Of a stretch of DNA of 64,000 bases, positions 7,745 to 18,267 are shown piece after piece; position 1 is the stretch's first letter, and every line of letters starts with the position of its first letter. The notes below the pieces were generated by a model that saw only the letters and a program-made list of their open reading frames with translations, did no database searches and was not told the origin of the DNA. The stretch is from Ruminococcaceae bacterium UBA1404 (GTDB taxonomy: Bacteria; Bacillota; Clostridia; Oscillospirales; Ruminococcaceae): assembly GCA_002305075.1 (NCBI GenBank), contig DBQC01000017.1:10709-74708 (forward strand), given 5' to 3'. A program made the position numbers and the translations under genes.

Positions 7745-9748
7745 ATGAAATCTATAAAGCTCAAACTCATTCTGATATTTACCGCAGTCATCTTAATTCT
7801 CACCATGGGTATGACGACCTTTACCATCAACGCTATGACCAATCAGCTTATATCGGACGCCAATGACGATCTGATCAATATGGCTGTACAAGAGGCCAAG
7901 CATGTTAAAGCAAGAATTGAGGGTCGAATCAACTATGTCAGCGCGCTGGCCCAAAACCCCATCATACTCGACGAAAGCATCGAGATGGAGGAGAAGATCG
8001 CCTTTTTTGAGGCCGAAGCCCAAAGGGCGGGCTATCTCGCCTTTGCTTTTGCCGACTTAGATGGCAATGCCACAGTTTTTAACCAAAACCGCGAAATTAC
8101 CAACATCGGTGCGCGCGACTATTTTCAAAGAGCCGTCAAGGGCACGCCTACTGCTTCGGATTTATTGGTCAGCAGCGCCACCCATGAGCTTGTGATGATT
8201 TTTGCCGCCCCTGTGTACAAGGACGGCGAGATTGTGGGCGTTATCTATGCCCGCAGAGACGGAAATGCCTTAAGCGAAATTGTGAGCGCCGCAAGCTACG
8301 GAAAAACCGGCTATGCCTATATGATAAACAATCAGGGCGTTACTGTGGGCCACGCCAACACAGATCTGGTTTATGCACAGGAGAACGCCATTGAAGGCAT
8401 GAAAACCGACGAATCTTTGCGCCAGCTGGGCGAGCTGACCCAAACCATGATCACCGGCTCGGTGGGTAACGGCGTATTTACCTACGGCGGTGCAACAAAA
8501 ATGGTGGGCTATGCGCCCATAGAAAATACGCCCTGGACCATGGTATTTGGCATTGAGCAAGATGAAGTTTTAACCGAGATAAGGGCCCTCCAGCAGGGTT
8601 TGATGCTCACTTCGGTCATAGCCTGTCTGGCGGGTGCGCTGGTGACCTATATCGTCAGCGACCGCATTACAAAGCCTCTGCGCAAGATAACCGATGTGGC
8701 CCAAAAAATTGCCCATGGCGACCTTGATGTCTCACTCGATGTGGGATCTAAGGACGAGGTGGGGCGCCTGGCCGACGCCTTTAACCTGACCATCAAGCAG
8801 CTGGTGAACTACCAGAGCTATATCGACGAGATTTCAAACGCTCTGCTAAAAGTATCTCAGGGCGATTTGGTCAGCGAGTTGCAGCTGGAGTATGTGGGCC
8901 AGTTTAAGAAGCTCAAGGACAACATGGAGGCTATGCTCAGCCAGCTTAACGCCACCATGATGCAGATTAACGAGGCCGCCCATCAGGTGGACAGCGGCGC
9001 AGAACAGGTATCCAGCGGCGCTCAGGCCCTCTCGCAGGGGGCTACTGAGCAGGCCAGCTCAATCGAGCAACTGTCGGCCACCGTGGCCGAGATTACCCAT
9101 CAAATCAACCAAAACGCCACAAACTCCAAAGAAGCCTACGATCGGGTGGCCTTTACTGGCAGAGTGCTGCAAAACAGCAATGATGAGATGCGTGGTATGG
9201 TTGCGGCCATGGGAGAGATCGGCGTTAAATCGGGCGAGATCTCTAAAATCATCAAGGTCATTGAGGACATCGCCTTCCAGACCAATATTCTGGCCCTTAA
9301 CGCAGCGGTAGAGGCCGCCAGGGCCGGCTCGGCGGGCAAGGGCTTTGCCGTAGTGGCCGATGAGGTGCGCAACCTTGCCGCCAAGAGCGCCGAGGCCGCC
9401 AGGGATACCACCGCACTCATCTCCGAGACGCTGGCCGCCGTGGAAAACGGCAGCCAAATGGCCGACACCACCGCCAAATCCATCGAACAGACTGTTCAGG
9501 CGGCCGAGCAGGTTATCGAGCTTATCAACCGCATCTCTCAGGCCTCGGACGAGCAGGCCCGTGCCATCAACCAGATTAACCTTGGTGTGGAGCAGGTTTC
9601 TTCGGTGGTGCAGACCAATGCCGCCACCGCCGAGCAAAGTGCCGCCGCCAGCGAGGAGCTGTCCGGCCAGTCTCGCCTGCTGCGGGAGCTTATTGCACAA
9701 TTCAGGCTGCGAAAAGCCAAAGTGATCGCCGGACTGCAAAAGTTTTAA
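7745..9748 (+). CDS. Methyl-accepting chemotaxis protein with periplasmic-type dCache sensor
   Basis: Transmembrane chemoreceptor, 667 residues. Order: membrane segment (about 7-29), a roughly 250-residue extracellular dCache-like sensor with the RDYFQRAVKGTPTASDLLVSS segment typical of amino-acid-binding Cache domains, second membrane segment (about 288-308), HAMP (KPLRKITDVAQKIAHGDL), a second HAMP-like helix pair, and the cytoplasmic signalling domain with the highly conserved tip (DIAFQTNILALNAAVEAA) near residue 510. No CheR/CheB-docking pentapeptide is at the C-terminus (ends AGLQKF). It is monocistronic: own promoter upstream, terminator downstream. The ligand cannot be told. Confidence 0.95.
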   Translation: MKSIKLKLILIFTAVILILTMGMTTFTINAMTNQLISDANDDLINMAVQEAKHVKARIEGRINYVSALAQNPIILDESIEMEEKIAFFEAEAQRAGYLAFAFADLDGNATVFNQNREITNIGARDYFQRAVKGTPTASDLLVSSATHELVMIFAAPVYKDGEIVGVIYARRDGNALSEIVSAASYGKTGYAYMINNQGVTVGHANTDLVYAQENAIEGMKTDESLRQLGELTQTMITGSVGNGVFTYGGATKMVGYAPIENTPWTMVFGIEQDEVLTEIRALQQGLMLTSVIACLAGALVTYIVSDRITKPLRKITDVAQKIAHGDLDVSLDVGSKDEVGRLADAFNLTIKQLVNYQSYIDEISNALLKVSQGDLVSELQLEYVGQFKKLKDNMEAMLSQLNATMMQINEAAHQVDSGAEQVSSGAQALSQGATEQASSIEQLSATVAEITHQINQNATNSKEAYDRVAFTGRVLQNSNDEMRGMVAAMGEIGVKSGEISKIIKVIEDIAFQTNILALNAAVEAARAGSAGKGFAVVADEVRNLAAKSAEAARDTTALISETLAAVENGSQMADTTAKSIEQTVQAAEQVIELINRISQASDEQARAINQINLGVEQVSSVVQTNAATAEQSAAASEELSGQSRLLRELIAQFRLRKAKVIAGLQKF

Positions 9749-9765
9749 CCTTAATCTTTTATATA

Positions 9766-9797
9766 AACAGCCCCAGTCGGTTGACCGGGGCTGTTTT
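9766..9797 (+). terminator. Terminator after the chemoreceptor gene
   Basis: ACAGCCCC pairs with GGGGCTGT around a 12-base loop and is followed by TTTT. The reverse strand also has T-rich flank, so it may serve the convergent CapA-like gene too. Confidence 0.85.
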
Positions 9798-9840
9798 GCG
9801 GTGGGAATAGTGGCTATAGATAGGTACAGAGCACAGGGGC

Positions 9841-11139
9841 CTAGTCGAGGATAATCTCAGCACGGTTGCCCTCGATCACCATGCGGGTACCGTAGGGCTC
9901 GGAGAGCTCGGCCAGCTGCTTAAGAATGGCGTCGTCCTTAGCCGGTGCGGGCCAACCGCTGCGGCTGCGGGGCAGACCAAAGCCCAGCTCGGCGGCCAGA
10001 AGGGTGAGCTTGGTCAGGCGGCCGTCCTCCATCTCCCAGTAGGGAATAAAGGTCTCGAAGGCTTCCCGCTTAGTCTGAAGGCCCCGGGTAAATCCGGCGC
10101 CACGGGCTTTGAACAGGTCGTGCATGGTGCTGTCGGCCGATAGACCGTACTGCTCAAAATAGTCGGCGGGCTGCTTGAGAGTATTCTCGTTTTGCAGCAC
10201 AAAGTCGCCCAAAGAGTAGAAGATGGGGCGCTCTTTATAAATCTCGATGGCCCTGACCACATGGGGACCGTGGCCGATGATGGCGTGGGCACCGGCGTCA
10301 ATGCAGGCGTGGGCAAATTGCCTGAGGAAGTTAGGTATCTGGCTCTTATCCAGTCCGGGCTGCTCGTGGCAGTGCACCGAGATGAGGATGTAGTCGCTAA
10401 ACAAGCTGGCCTCGTAGATGGCCCGCTGCACCCGCTTAAGATCGCCCTCGTGGACGCTGTCGCTGCGGTAGGTTTTATCTCCCACCATAAAAGTCAGGTC
10501 GTCAAACTCGATGACATTGTTGGGCAGCGGACCCAGATAACCCTCCTGCCGCAGGGTTTCTCGGTAGGTGTTCATATTGGTGGCAGAGGCCACTTCCCGC
10601 AGAGCCTCGGCGTACTTTTCCTCCACATGGTAGACCATGTTGTGGCGCACCCCATTGACCCCAGGACGGCCCATAACCGTGCCGGAGGTATTGCCCGCCA
10701 TGGCCGGAGCGCCAAAGGTGGTGGTTACCCCAATAAGGGCCACACGGCCGGGCGTTAAGTCCAGATAGGCCGGCGCAGCGGCCCGCTGCAAATCCATGCC
10801 CACACCAGCGTGAACAAGCCCCGCGGCATCCAGATGCTCAAGGGTTTTTTCAACGCCCACATAGGACCAGTCCAGCGTGTGGTTGTTGGCAAAGCTGGTG
10901 AGGTTAAAGCCAAAACGCTTGGCATCCTCAAGCACGGCGGGAGGGGCGCAGAGGTAGCTGCCGCCGTTGTACTGGGAGCCAAAGGTCTCGTAGTTGTGGA
11001 TGGTGGCCTCCAGGTTGAAAAACCGGGCGTCGCCCCTCTGTATCTCGGCGGCAATGGCCTTAAAGCCCGGGTAGTCGGCAGGTAGGCGGCGCTGCACCAG
11101 CATGTCGCCGGCGGCCGTAAAGGACATCTTTGCACACAT
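9841..11139 (-). CDS. CapA/PgsA-family metallophosphatase-fold protein
   Basis: 432 residues of the PGA_cap family, related to the CapA component of poly-gamma-glutamate capsule systems and built on a calcineurin-like phosphoesterase fold. Visible motifs: TAAGDMLVQRRLP at the N-terminus, FFNLEATIHN, SFANNHTLDW, SVHCHEQPG, IGHGPHVVRAIE and FYSLGDFV. There is no signal peptide or membrane anchor, and no capB/capC neighbours, so a capsule role is not supported; many such stand-alone cytosolic members have unknown substrate. The start has GGAGG seven bases upstream. Monocistronic. Confidence 0.85.
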   Translation of the reverse strand: MCAKMSFTAAGDMLVQRRLPADYPGFKAIAAEIQRGDARFFNLEATIHNYETFGSQYNGGSYLCAPPAVLEDAKRFGFNLTSFANNHTLDWSYVGVEKTLEHLDAAGLVHAGVGMDLQRAAAPAYLDLTPGRVALIGVTTTFGAPAMAGNTSGTVMGRPGVNGVRHNMVYHVEEKYAEALREVASATNMNTYRETLRQEGYLGPLPNNVIEFDDLTFMVGDKTYRSDSVHEGDLKRVQRAIYEASLFSDYILISVHCHEQPGLDKSQIPNFLRQFAHACIDAGAHAIIGHGPHVVRAIEIYKERPIFYSLGDFVLQNENTLKQPADYFEQYGLSADSTMHDLFKARGAGFTRGLQTKREAFETFIPYWEMEDGRLTKLTLLAAELGFGLPRSRSGWPAPAKDDAILKQLAELSEPYGTRMVIEGNRAEIILD

Positions 11140-11313
11140 AATAAAACCTCCGTATTGTTATGGTAATGCGGTCAGGCTGCATTTGGATCGTTTGCCGGAC
11201 TCGCAAAAAGCACAGATCAGTCAGAAAGAAAACACCGGCCACAAGACCGTGCCGTCGGGGTGGCAGGCAGACCAACCCTTTCATGATATATCAAAAGCCT
11301 TTAATAATCTTAT

Positions 11314-11342
11314 AGATTAGCATTAATGCCTATGTTTGTCAA
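11314..11342 (-). promoter_or_regulatory. Possible promoter of the CapA-like gene
   Basis: Minus strand TTGACA (11337-11342), 17-base spacer, TAATCT (11314-11319). The -35 is perfect, the -10 is weak. It lies about 175 bases before the gene; nothing else is seen in 11140-11430. Confidence 0.4.
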
Positions 11343-11430
11343 ATGGTTTTGGAGGAAAAAACTATAACCCAGCCCAGCCGGTGGATTCGTGGCAGGAGCA
11401 GACCGGACGGGCCTAGCTTCCGCCGCAAAG

Positions 11431-14400
11431 TCAAGTCAGTTCAATGGCTCTGTCGAGATGGAAGGCGTAGAGGTAGCTCTGGGCAATCTCGGCCTCCAAA
11501 AGGGGCGAGAGCAGTGCTCGGTAGGCCGATAGCTGAGGAGCATAGCGGGCTATAAGCGCCTCGGGCTGGGAGACATAGTCGGTTTTGTAATCAACCAGAA
11601 CGGCCTTCTTCCCCTCAAAGAAGATGCAGTCGGCAATGCCCTGCACCATCATGGGCTCCTCGCCCATCACTAAATCGGGCAGATAGCGCTTTACCAGCTC
11701 GGCGCCCGCCGGAGCCACAAACTCATACTCTCGCAGCACACGGGGACTGTTAAGAATACGCCGGCCCAACTCCCCCGCAAAAAAGGCTCGGATGCGCTCT
11801 AAGTCCACGGCGTCGTGCTGGGGGCGGCTGAGCAGCCCCTCGGCCAACAGGCGGGCAAGCTCGGCCCCGGGATCGGCGGCGGCTTTTTTATAGTCACAAA
11901 GCTGCATAAACAGATGCACGGCGTTGCCCCGCTCGGTGGGCGAAAGCCCCGCCGGCTGCATAAAGACCGGACGGCGCAGAAACCGAGCCGCAAGATCGGT
12001 TTTGGTGAGCTGAGAGACCGACAGCTTGGCCGGCACCCCCACCGAACTTGCATAAGGGTAGCAAAAGTCGGCACGGCGGGCAAGCTCGGCCACCAAATCG
12101 GCATCGTAAGAGGCATCGTAGCCGCTATGCTCACGCTGCGGAGCGTCTTTATCGGGCTGTCGGTCAAATGTGTGCACCACCCGATGGGTCAGCGCCTCCT
12201 CGCAGTGGGGCAGGCAGAGGGTAAGCCAATCGGCCACGCTGGCCGCCGAGCGCACCCGGTAGGGCGGCAGCCGCCCGTCTACGGTTAGAGGCGGGGGCGA
12301 GCCTAAAAGACGGTTCTGCGGCTCGGGCAGCGTGCAGGTCATAATCAGCCGATCCCGGGCACGGGTCATGGCCACATAGAGCTTTCTGAGCTCCTCGCTC
12401 ATCAGCGCTCGCTCGCTCTCAAGCTTTACGGCTAGATAGGGCAGGCTGTCGTACTGAATGCGCAGCACCGGGTCCCGGCGCACGCTGGCAAAGCCGTAAT
12501 CGGGATGGAGGATGGTGCGCTGCCTAAGGTCTTCCCGGTTGATTTTTTTGCCCAAATGGCAGAGATAGACCACCGGGAATTCCAGCCCTTTGCTCTGGTG
12601 AATGCTGAGCACCGCCACACCCTCCCGGCTGCCCACCGCCGCAGCATTCAGATCCTGTCCCCGCTCGGTGAGCTGGTCGAGATAGCCAACAAAATCGGAC
12701 AGGCTGCGGCAGCCCCGATCGGTCTGACCGGCGGCGTAGTCCACCAGCAGATGCAGATTGGCCAGCCGCTGGTCGCCCCCGGCCATCATGCCCACAGCCA
12801 CCTCGTAGCCTGTTTGGGCATAGATCTCGGTGAGTAGCCGGTAGGGTGTCAGCGACAGAGCCGTTCGACGCAGTTTGGAAAACAGCGCCAAGGTCTTCAC
12901 AAAGGGAGCCTCTCCGGCTCCGGCCGCCGCCTGCAGGCCGGCGATAAGGCTGTCTCGCTTATAGGTGGTGCGCAGCCGGGCCAGATGGTCGGGGGTGAGG
13001 CCGAACAGCGGCGAGAGCATAGCCGAGGCCAAGTCCACCGAGCGCAGCGGGTTATCCAGCGCCCGCAGCAGCCCCACCACCGGTGCAATTTCGTAGGAAC
13101 CTAGGAAGGTGGACCGCTGATTGGACACCACCGGTACCCCGGCGGCCTCCAGAGCCCTGACAAACGCAAGTCCGCTGGTGCGGGGAGCCGCCAGCAGCAA
13201 AGCAATGTCCCCCGGGCGGATGGGGCGGCTGCCCTCCCCGTCCTTTACAGCCACGCCGCTGCGGATTAAATCCCGGATATGTGCGGCCACATAGTCGGCC
13301 TCCAGCGTCAGGGCGCTATCCTCCTCGTCCTGCAGGCCGCTGTCTATAAGGATGAGCTCGGCGGCTGCTAGGGGCGTGGGCGGACTCTCCACCGGCTGAA
13401 GATATTCCTCGGGCGTATAGTCAATCTCCCCCACCTCCCGGCTCATAAGCAGCCTGAACACTCCGTTGACCGCCGCCGTAATCTCGGGGCGGCTGCGAAA
13501 GTTGTGGGGCAGCCGAATAAGGGCCGGAAAGCCCTGCCCCACCGGGCTAAAGCGCTCCATCTTCTCGATGAACAGCTCGGGGCTGGCCTGGCGAAACCGG
13601 TAGATGCTCTGCTTGACATCGCCCACCATAAACAGGTTATCCCCCCGGGAAACCGCCTTAAAAATAGCGTCCTGAACGGCGTTGATGTCCTGGTATTCGT
13701 CCACCATCACTGCATCAAAGCGGCTGCGCACCTCGGCGGCCAGGTCGGTGGGAACAAGGCTGCCGTCGGGCTGGCGGTGTATGAGCAGCTCCACCGTGAG
13801 CTGCTCGAGGTCGGTGAAGTCCAGCACCCCCCGCTCCCGCTTAAGCTGGGTATAGGCCCGGTCAAAGCGCTTGACCAGGTCGAACAGGCCGGCGATTTTG
13901 GGCAGAAGGTCGGCGATGTCAGCCTTAATATCAGCTTGGCGCACCTTGAAATAGTCTGCAAGGCTGTTTAGGGTCTTTTTGACTATATCTCGCCCGGCTT
14001 TGATGTCCTCCTTGTGAAGGATCTCCCCCCGGACGCTGCCCAATCGGGCAAACTGGAGGGCTCCAAAAGCATCGGTCAACCCGTCCCAGCTACCCTGTTC
14101 GAGCGCACGGCTTAGCCTGTCTATGAGGGCACGGTCGTCCAAAAGGGCGGGCAGATAGCCCTTCTCAAGCTTTTCGTCCCCGGCGCAGAGCACTGTGAGC
14201 TGGGCGTTTTGGTCGGCGCAGTAGCTTAGCGCCGAGCGAGCATAGTCCAGCAGCGCCTGCTGCCAGACATTGTGCTCGCCTGTATCGGCATAGAGGGCCA
14301 GCTTCTGATCCATCCAGTGGTGATAAAAGGGGTGGGCGCTCACCGAGGCGTAAACGCTAAGCAGCGTTTCGGCCACCTTGCGGTCGTCCCGGCTGCCGCT

Positions 14401-14886
14401 GAGTAGCTCCACAAGCTCGAAAAACACGGGGTCGCCGCCTTCATAAGCCTCGGCCACCACCTGCTCGGCTAAACTGAGCCGGTGGAGTTTGCCCTCCTCC
14501 TCGCTGAGCAGCCTAAAGTTTGGCGGAATGTCCAGCGCCTCAAAATGGTGGCGCAGCAGCCGCTGGCAAAAGGCGTGTACCGTGCCGATTTGGGCACTGT
14601 CCAGAAGGCGGATCTGCCGGCGCAGCAGCGGATCGTCGGGCTGCTGGCTGAGCAGCGACATCAGCCGCTGGCGGATGCGGCGGCGCATTTCGCCGGCGGC
14701 GGCGTTGGTAAAGGTGGCAATAAGCAGCCGGTCGGCATAGACCGGCTCGTCCCCCATCATAAGCCGGACGGCCCGCTCGGTGAGCACGGCGGTTTTGCCG
14801 CTGCCCGCCGCTGCCGACACCAGCAAATCGCCCCCCACGGTCTCGATGGCCTGCCGCTGTGCAGGCGTCCAGTTGATATCAGCCAT
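11431..14886 (-). CDS. addA: ATP-dependent helicase/nuclease subunit A (AddA)
   Basis: Motor and nuclease subunit of AddAB, the Firmicutes counterpart of RecBCD for double-strand break resection. 1151 residues: Walker A in SAAAGSGKTAVL near residue 25, UvrD-type motif II (MVDEYQDIN), motif IV-VI stretches (HQSKGLEFPVVY, KLYVAMTRARDRL), and a C-terminal PD-(D/E)XK nuclease with LVDYKTDYV. I start it at ATG 14886 (MADINWTPAQRQAI); the longer open frame to 15201 runs inside addB and lacks homology. It overlaps the addB stop by eight bases. Confidence 0.95.
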   Translation of the reverse strand: MADINWTPAQRQAIETVGGDLLVSAAAGSGKTAVLTERAVRLMMGDEPVYADRLLIATFTNAAAGEMRRRIRQRLMSLLSQQPDDPLLRRQIRLLDSAQIGTVHAFCQRLLRHHFEALDIPPNFRLLSEEEGKLHRLSLAEQVVAEAYEGGDPVFFELVELLSGSRDDRKVAETLLSVYASVSAHPFYHHWMDQKLALYADTGEHNVWQQALLDYARSALSYCADQNAQLTVLCAGDEKLEKGYLPALLDDRALIDRLSRALEQGSWDGLTDAFGALQFARLGSVRGEILHKEDIKAGRDIVKKTLNSLADYFKVRQADIKADIADLLPKIAGLFDLVKRFDRAYTQLKRERGVLDFTDLEQLTVELLIHRQPDGSLVPTDLAAEVRSRFDAVMVDEYQDINAVQDAIFKAVSRGDNLFMVGDVKQSIYRFRQASPELFIEKMERFSPVGQGFPALIRLPHNFRSRPEITAAVNGVFRLLMSREVGEIDYTPEEYLQPVESPPTPLAAAELILIDSGLQDEEDSALTLEADYVAAHIRDLIRSGVAVKDGEGSRPIRPGDIALLLAAPRTSGLAFVRALEAAGVPVVSNQRSTFLGSYEIAPVVGLLRALDNPLRSVDLASAMLSPLFGLTPDHLARLRTTYKRDSLIAGLQAAAGAGEAPFVKTLALFSKLRRTALSLTPYRLLTEIYAQTGYEVAVGMMAGGDQRLANLHLLVDYAAGQTDRGCRSLSDFVGYLDQLTERGQDLNAAAVGSREGVAVLSIHQSKGLEFPVVYLCHLGKKINREDLRQRTILHPDYGFASVRRDPVLRIQYDSLPYLAVKLESERALMSEELRKLYVAMTRARDRLIMTCTLPEPQNRLLGSPPPLTVDGRLPPYRVRSAASVADWLTLCLPHCEEALTHRVVHTFDRQPDKDAPQREHSGYDASYDADLVAELARRADFCYPYASSVGVPAKLSVSQLTKTDLAARFLRRPVFMQPAGLSPTERGNAVHLFMQLCDYKKAAADPGAELARLLAEGLLSRPQHDAVDLERIRAFFAGELGRRILNSPRVLREYEFVAPAGAELVKRYLPDLVMGEEPMMVQGIADCIFFEGKKAVLVDYKTDYVSQPEALIARYAPQLSAYRALLSPLLEAEIAQSYLYAFHLDRAIELT

Positions 14887-17800
14887 GGCTCTCACCTCCC
14901 AGCACAAGCTCTCGGGATACTTTATGTAGATAGCGCACTTTGTCCCCCGTCTCGAAGCCGCAGGCGCCCTTATAGTCGCACCAATCGCAGGGGGTGCGGC
15001 CGCTGCCCACCGCGGGCATCGCCTCGATGCGGCCCTGGGCAAGATAGTCGGCCATATCGGCCACCCGCCGCTCCACCAATGAAGCCAGCCTGCCCATCTC
15101 GGCCAAAGTGGCAAGTTGCTCGGTGGAGCTCCGACTGCCGGGGCGGGGAATAAAGATGCCGCCGCCCTCCGGCTCCATGGCAGACAGAGCGTCGGGATCA
15201 TCTAGCAGCAGGCCGTTCATGCGGTAGGCCGCCCGGCGCTTGACAGCCGCCGTATCGGGAGAGATGCCCCGCTCGGCCCGCAGATAATTCTGGGTGGTGG
15301 GCATATAGAGCACACCGGCGGGTAGCGCTCCGGCAAGAAGCCCCTCGCTTTGGCGGGATAGGGCGAACAGATAGACCAGCATTTGCATATTAAGGCCGTG
15401 GTAAACCTCGGACAGGCTAAAGCGCTTAGCGCCGCTTTTGTAGTCCACCACCCGCAGGAACTTTTTGTCCCCCACCATGGCCATGTCCACCCGATCCACC
15501 CGGCCTTCCACCGAAATAACTCGGCCATCGGGCAGCTGTACCTGCAGCGGCTGAGCGCCCCCCTCACCCACCGGCATCTCCACAGCTACCGGCTCGAAGA
15601 GGGACTGACAGAATTCCTCGGCAAGCTGGGCTACCAGCGCCGCCCCCGCCTCGGACAGACGGCCCAACAGATAGCTAAACCGAGCGTCCGAAAGAGGCTG
15701 CTCCCCCACCCGCTCCAGGATAAACTGCCGGGCAATGTCGGTAACCTCTTGCTGTATGGTCTCGGCAGAAAGCGCACAGAGCCCTCGCCCGCCGTGGCGA
15801 GCCACCATGTTTCCGGCAATTTCGTGTATCAGTGTGCCGCTCTCAAGGGGTGAAAGCTCGGCTCGGCGGCGGGGATAAAGGCCAAGGCCGTCCCTCATAA
15901 AGTACTGAAATGGGCAGCTATAATAGCGTTCAAGTTGGGTGGGCGAAAGTCGCAATCGCCCGGCAAACAGCTCCCGGCCCGCAAGAGTAAGGCGGCGGGG
16001 CGGTCGGGCGGCCTGCCTCTCGAGCAGGCTTAGGCGCTCTCCGCCTCCCCGTGCTTGGATAAAGGCCCGCAAGCCGGACATCGCCTCGGCAGGGGCCTGA
16101 CCTAGGGCCATAAAGGCCGAAGGCAGCCCGCAAACCCCCTGCTCGGCGCTAAAAACAGCCCGGTGGGGCTGGGCGAACAACCCCTCCACGCTCAGATATA
16201 AAAGCGAGGGTTCGAGCGCATCACCGGTGGCGGTGGCAGCCGGATAGCTCACCACCAACCGGTGGCTGGCTGCACCCAGCGCCGCACAGCAGTTGTATTC
16301 CTCTAGGGCGTAGAGATCGTCGTCGTTTCGGATAAGGTCGTAGCCCTCGGCGGCCATGTAGGCCCGTTCGGCACTGCCCAGCAGCCGCTCGGCGGCCTGT
16401 GCCCGGGGAAACTCGCCCTCCACCGCCCCTAACAGCAACACGGCCCGGGGATTGTCGGGGCGAATGCGATCGGCCCGGCCAAAGGTAACCGCATCAAGGG
16501 TGCGGGGAGGCAGCGCCATACGCAGCGCCGACAGGCAGAGCGAGAACAATTCCACAAAGCGTGCGGGCTCCAATACCATGTCCCCCATAACCCCACCGAA
16601 CAAATCGAGAATGCCCACCACATCGTCCCAGAGCAGGGCCTGCTCGTCGAGAAAATCCCGGCGCTCGTCGGCGGGCAGACCTGTGGCAAACTCGGCCATG
16701 CGCTTTCCAAAGTCTATATCGGTGAGCAGACCGAACACAGCTCGGGCACAGTCGGCAGCCCGGCCGACCTTAAGGCCCCGGCGCAGCTTGTCCACATGGC
16801 CATAGAGCATGGCACGGCAGCTTTCGGCCTTTTTAAGACGCTCTCGCTGGCGCTCGGTGGCAGCGTCGGCAAAGCCGTCTATGGGCCGCTCGAAGGGTTC
16901 GGACAGCTCGGACGGCCGCACCGACCAGACATAGCAGTAGTTTTCAAACTCGCCGATCTCCTCGGCGCCCAGTCCCATGGCCGGGGACTTGAGCATCTCT
17001 AAAAAGGGGGCCATACCCTCCCGGCCGAGGGCGCAGCGCAGCGCCGCCATAAGAAAGCTCGGGAGCAGCTTGGTATCGGCCGGCTCCTCGATGTCCACAA
17101 ACAAGGGGATACCGTGGCGCTCGAACACCGGTCGCAAGTGGCCCACATAGCGGGTGGCATCCCGGGTGATAAGGGTGATATCCCGGTAGCGATAGCCCTC
17201 GTCCCGCACCAAACGGCCGATTTCGGCGGCGGCAAACAGCAGCTCGTCGTAGGGGTTTTGGGCCCGATAGAGGATGACATCCTGCGCCGGGGGCAGCCAC
17301 TGTCCGGTGATGGGCGTGAGCGCCTCCTCGGCCACAAGGGCCACCTCGTCCGATTGATAGCGCAGGGCTTCGGCAAGATGAATCTGCTCGGGTCTGCCTA
17401 ACCCGAGCCGCTCGCTGATGGCCCAAAGCCGCCGGGCAGTATCCTCGGCAAGGGCATAGCGGCTGTCGCCGGGCACCAGACCCAGCGTTATGAGCACCGA
17501 ACAGCCAGCCCGCAGCAGCGCCTCGATCATGTGGTACTCGGGGGCGGTAAAACCGGCAAAGGCGTCGATGTACACATGGGCGCCCTTAACAATCGCCGAA
17601 TCGGTCACCCGCCCAGCGGCCATCTCGATGAGGTCGGTGCCGTCGGCGTAGTGCTGGTCAACCAGCGCCTGGTAGGCCTCCATCACCATACCCAGTTCGG
17701 TGAGCTTGCGGCCCATGCCCCCAGCATCGCTCTTGCGCCCCATCTCCGACAGCGCCCCGGCTGTGATACCGGCGCTGCGCAGCTCGTCGAGGGACTGCAC

Positions 17801-18154
17801 CATCTTATCCACAAAGGCGGCGCTGTACCGATGGCGGCGATAGAGGCTTAAAAGATCGGAGACTTCATCGAGGGCCATGGCCATGAGCAGATAGCGCCCC
17901 GGCCCCGAAAGAGGCATAAGCTCGCCGCTACCAGTCTCCTTCATAATCTGCTCGGACAGCCGGGTAAAGCTGGTGACCCGCACCGATCCGGACAGGCTCT
18001 TAAGCTGGGTGTAGACATCCCGCTCGGCCATAAAGGAGGCCTGCTCGGGCACGATGTAAATGGCCCGACCCTGTGCCTTTACATGGGCCGACAGCCGGGC
18101 CATGAGCTCGGCGGTCTTGCCGCTGCCTACGGGCCCTGTCAGAATGGTGAGCAT
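14879..18154 (-). CDS. addB: ATP-dependent helicase/deoxyribonuclease subunit B (AddB)
   Basis: Partner of AddA that recognises Chi-type sequences and has its own nuclease. 1091 residues: Walker A in GPVGSGKTAELM at the N-terminus, C-terminal nuclease motif VVDYKSGAK, and the four cysteines of the AddB iron-sulfur cluster: one in YSCPFQYFM and three in CDWCDYKGAC. The start at 18154 (MLTILTGPVG) follows a GGAGGGGG run; the in-frame ATG nine codons upstream lies before that run and has no ribosome site. addB-addA order and the eight-base overlap match the Bacillus operon. Confidence 0.94.
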   Translation of the reverse strand: MLTILTGPVGSGKTAELMARLSAHVKAQGRAIYIVPEQASFMAERDVYTQLKSLSGSVRVTSFTRLSEQIMKETGSGELMPLSGPGRYLLMAMALDEVSDLLSLYRRHRYSAAFVDKMVQSLDELRSAGITAGALSEMGRKSDAGGMGRKLTELGMVMEAYQALVDQHYADGTDLIEMAAGRVTDSAIVKGAHVYIDAFAGFTAPEYHMIEALLRAGCSVLITLGLVPGDSRYALAEDTARRLWAISERLGLGRPEQIHLAEALRYQSDEVALVAEEALTPITGQWLPPAQDVILYRAQNPYDELLFAAAEIGRLVRDEGYRYRDITLITRDATRYVGHLRPVFERHGIPLFVDIEEPADTKLLPSFLMAALRCALGREGMAPFLEMLKSPAMGLGAEEIGEFENYCYVWSVRPSELSEPFERPIDGFADAATERQRERLKKAESCRAMLYGHVDKLRRGLKVGRAADCARAVFGLLTDIDFGKRMAEFATGLPADERRDFLDEQALLWDDVVGILDLFGGVMGDMVLEPARFVELFSLCLSALRMALPPRTLDAVTFGRADRIRPDNPRAVLLLGAVEGEFPRAQAAERLLGSAERAYMAAEGYDLIRNDDDLYALEEYNCCAALGAASHRLVVSYPAATATGDALEPSLLYLSVEGLFAQPHRAVFSAEQGVCGLPSAFMALGQAPAEAMSGLRAFIQARGGGERLSLLERQAARPPRRLTLAGRELFAGRLRLSPTQLERYYSCPFQYFMRDGLGLYPRRRAELSPLESGTLIHEIAGNMVARHGGRGLCALSAETIQQEVTDIARQFILERVGEQPLSDARFSYLLGRLSEAGAALVAQLAEEFCQSLFEPVAVEMPVGEGGAQPLQVQLPDGRVISVEGRVDRVDMAMVGDKKFLRVVDYKSGAKRFSLSEVYHGLNMQMLVYLFALSRQSEGLLAGALPAGVLYMPTTQNYLRAERGISPDTAAVKRRAAYRMNGLLLDDPDALSAMEPEGGGIFIPRPGSRSSTEQLATLAEMGRLASLVERRVADMADYLAQGRIEAMPAVGSGRTPCDWCDYKGACGFETGDKVRYLHKVSRELVLGGESHG

Positions 18155-18208
18155 GGGTGTTACCCCCTCCTTTTTTACCATTTTATCTTAACATATCTTT
18201 AGGGGAAT

Positions 18209-18245
18209 AAAAAGTGCCGGACGGCCCCAAAAGGGGTCGTCCGGC
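18209..18245 (-). terminator. Terminator after spo0A
   Basis: GCCGGACG pairs with CGTCCGGC with the C/G-run CCCC-GGGG continuing the stem, followed on the minus strand by TTTTT. Confidence 0.9.
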
Positions 18246-18267
18246 TGCGGTTATGCTGGTTTGGGGC

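Noticed and set aside
14887..15201. N-terminal extension of addA
   Set aside because: Lies inside addB; homology starts at 14886.
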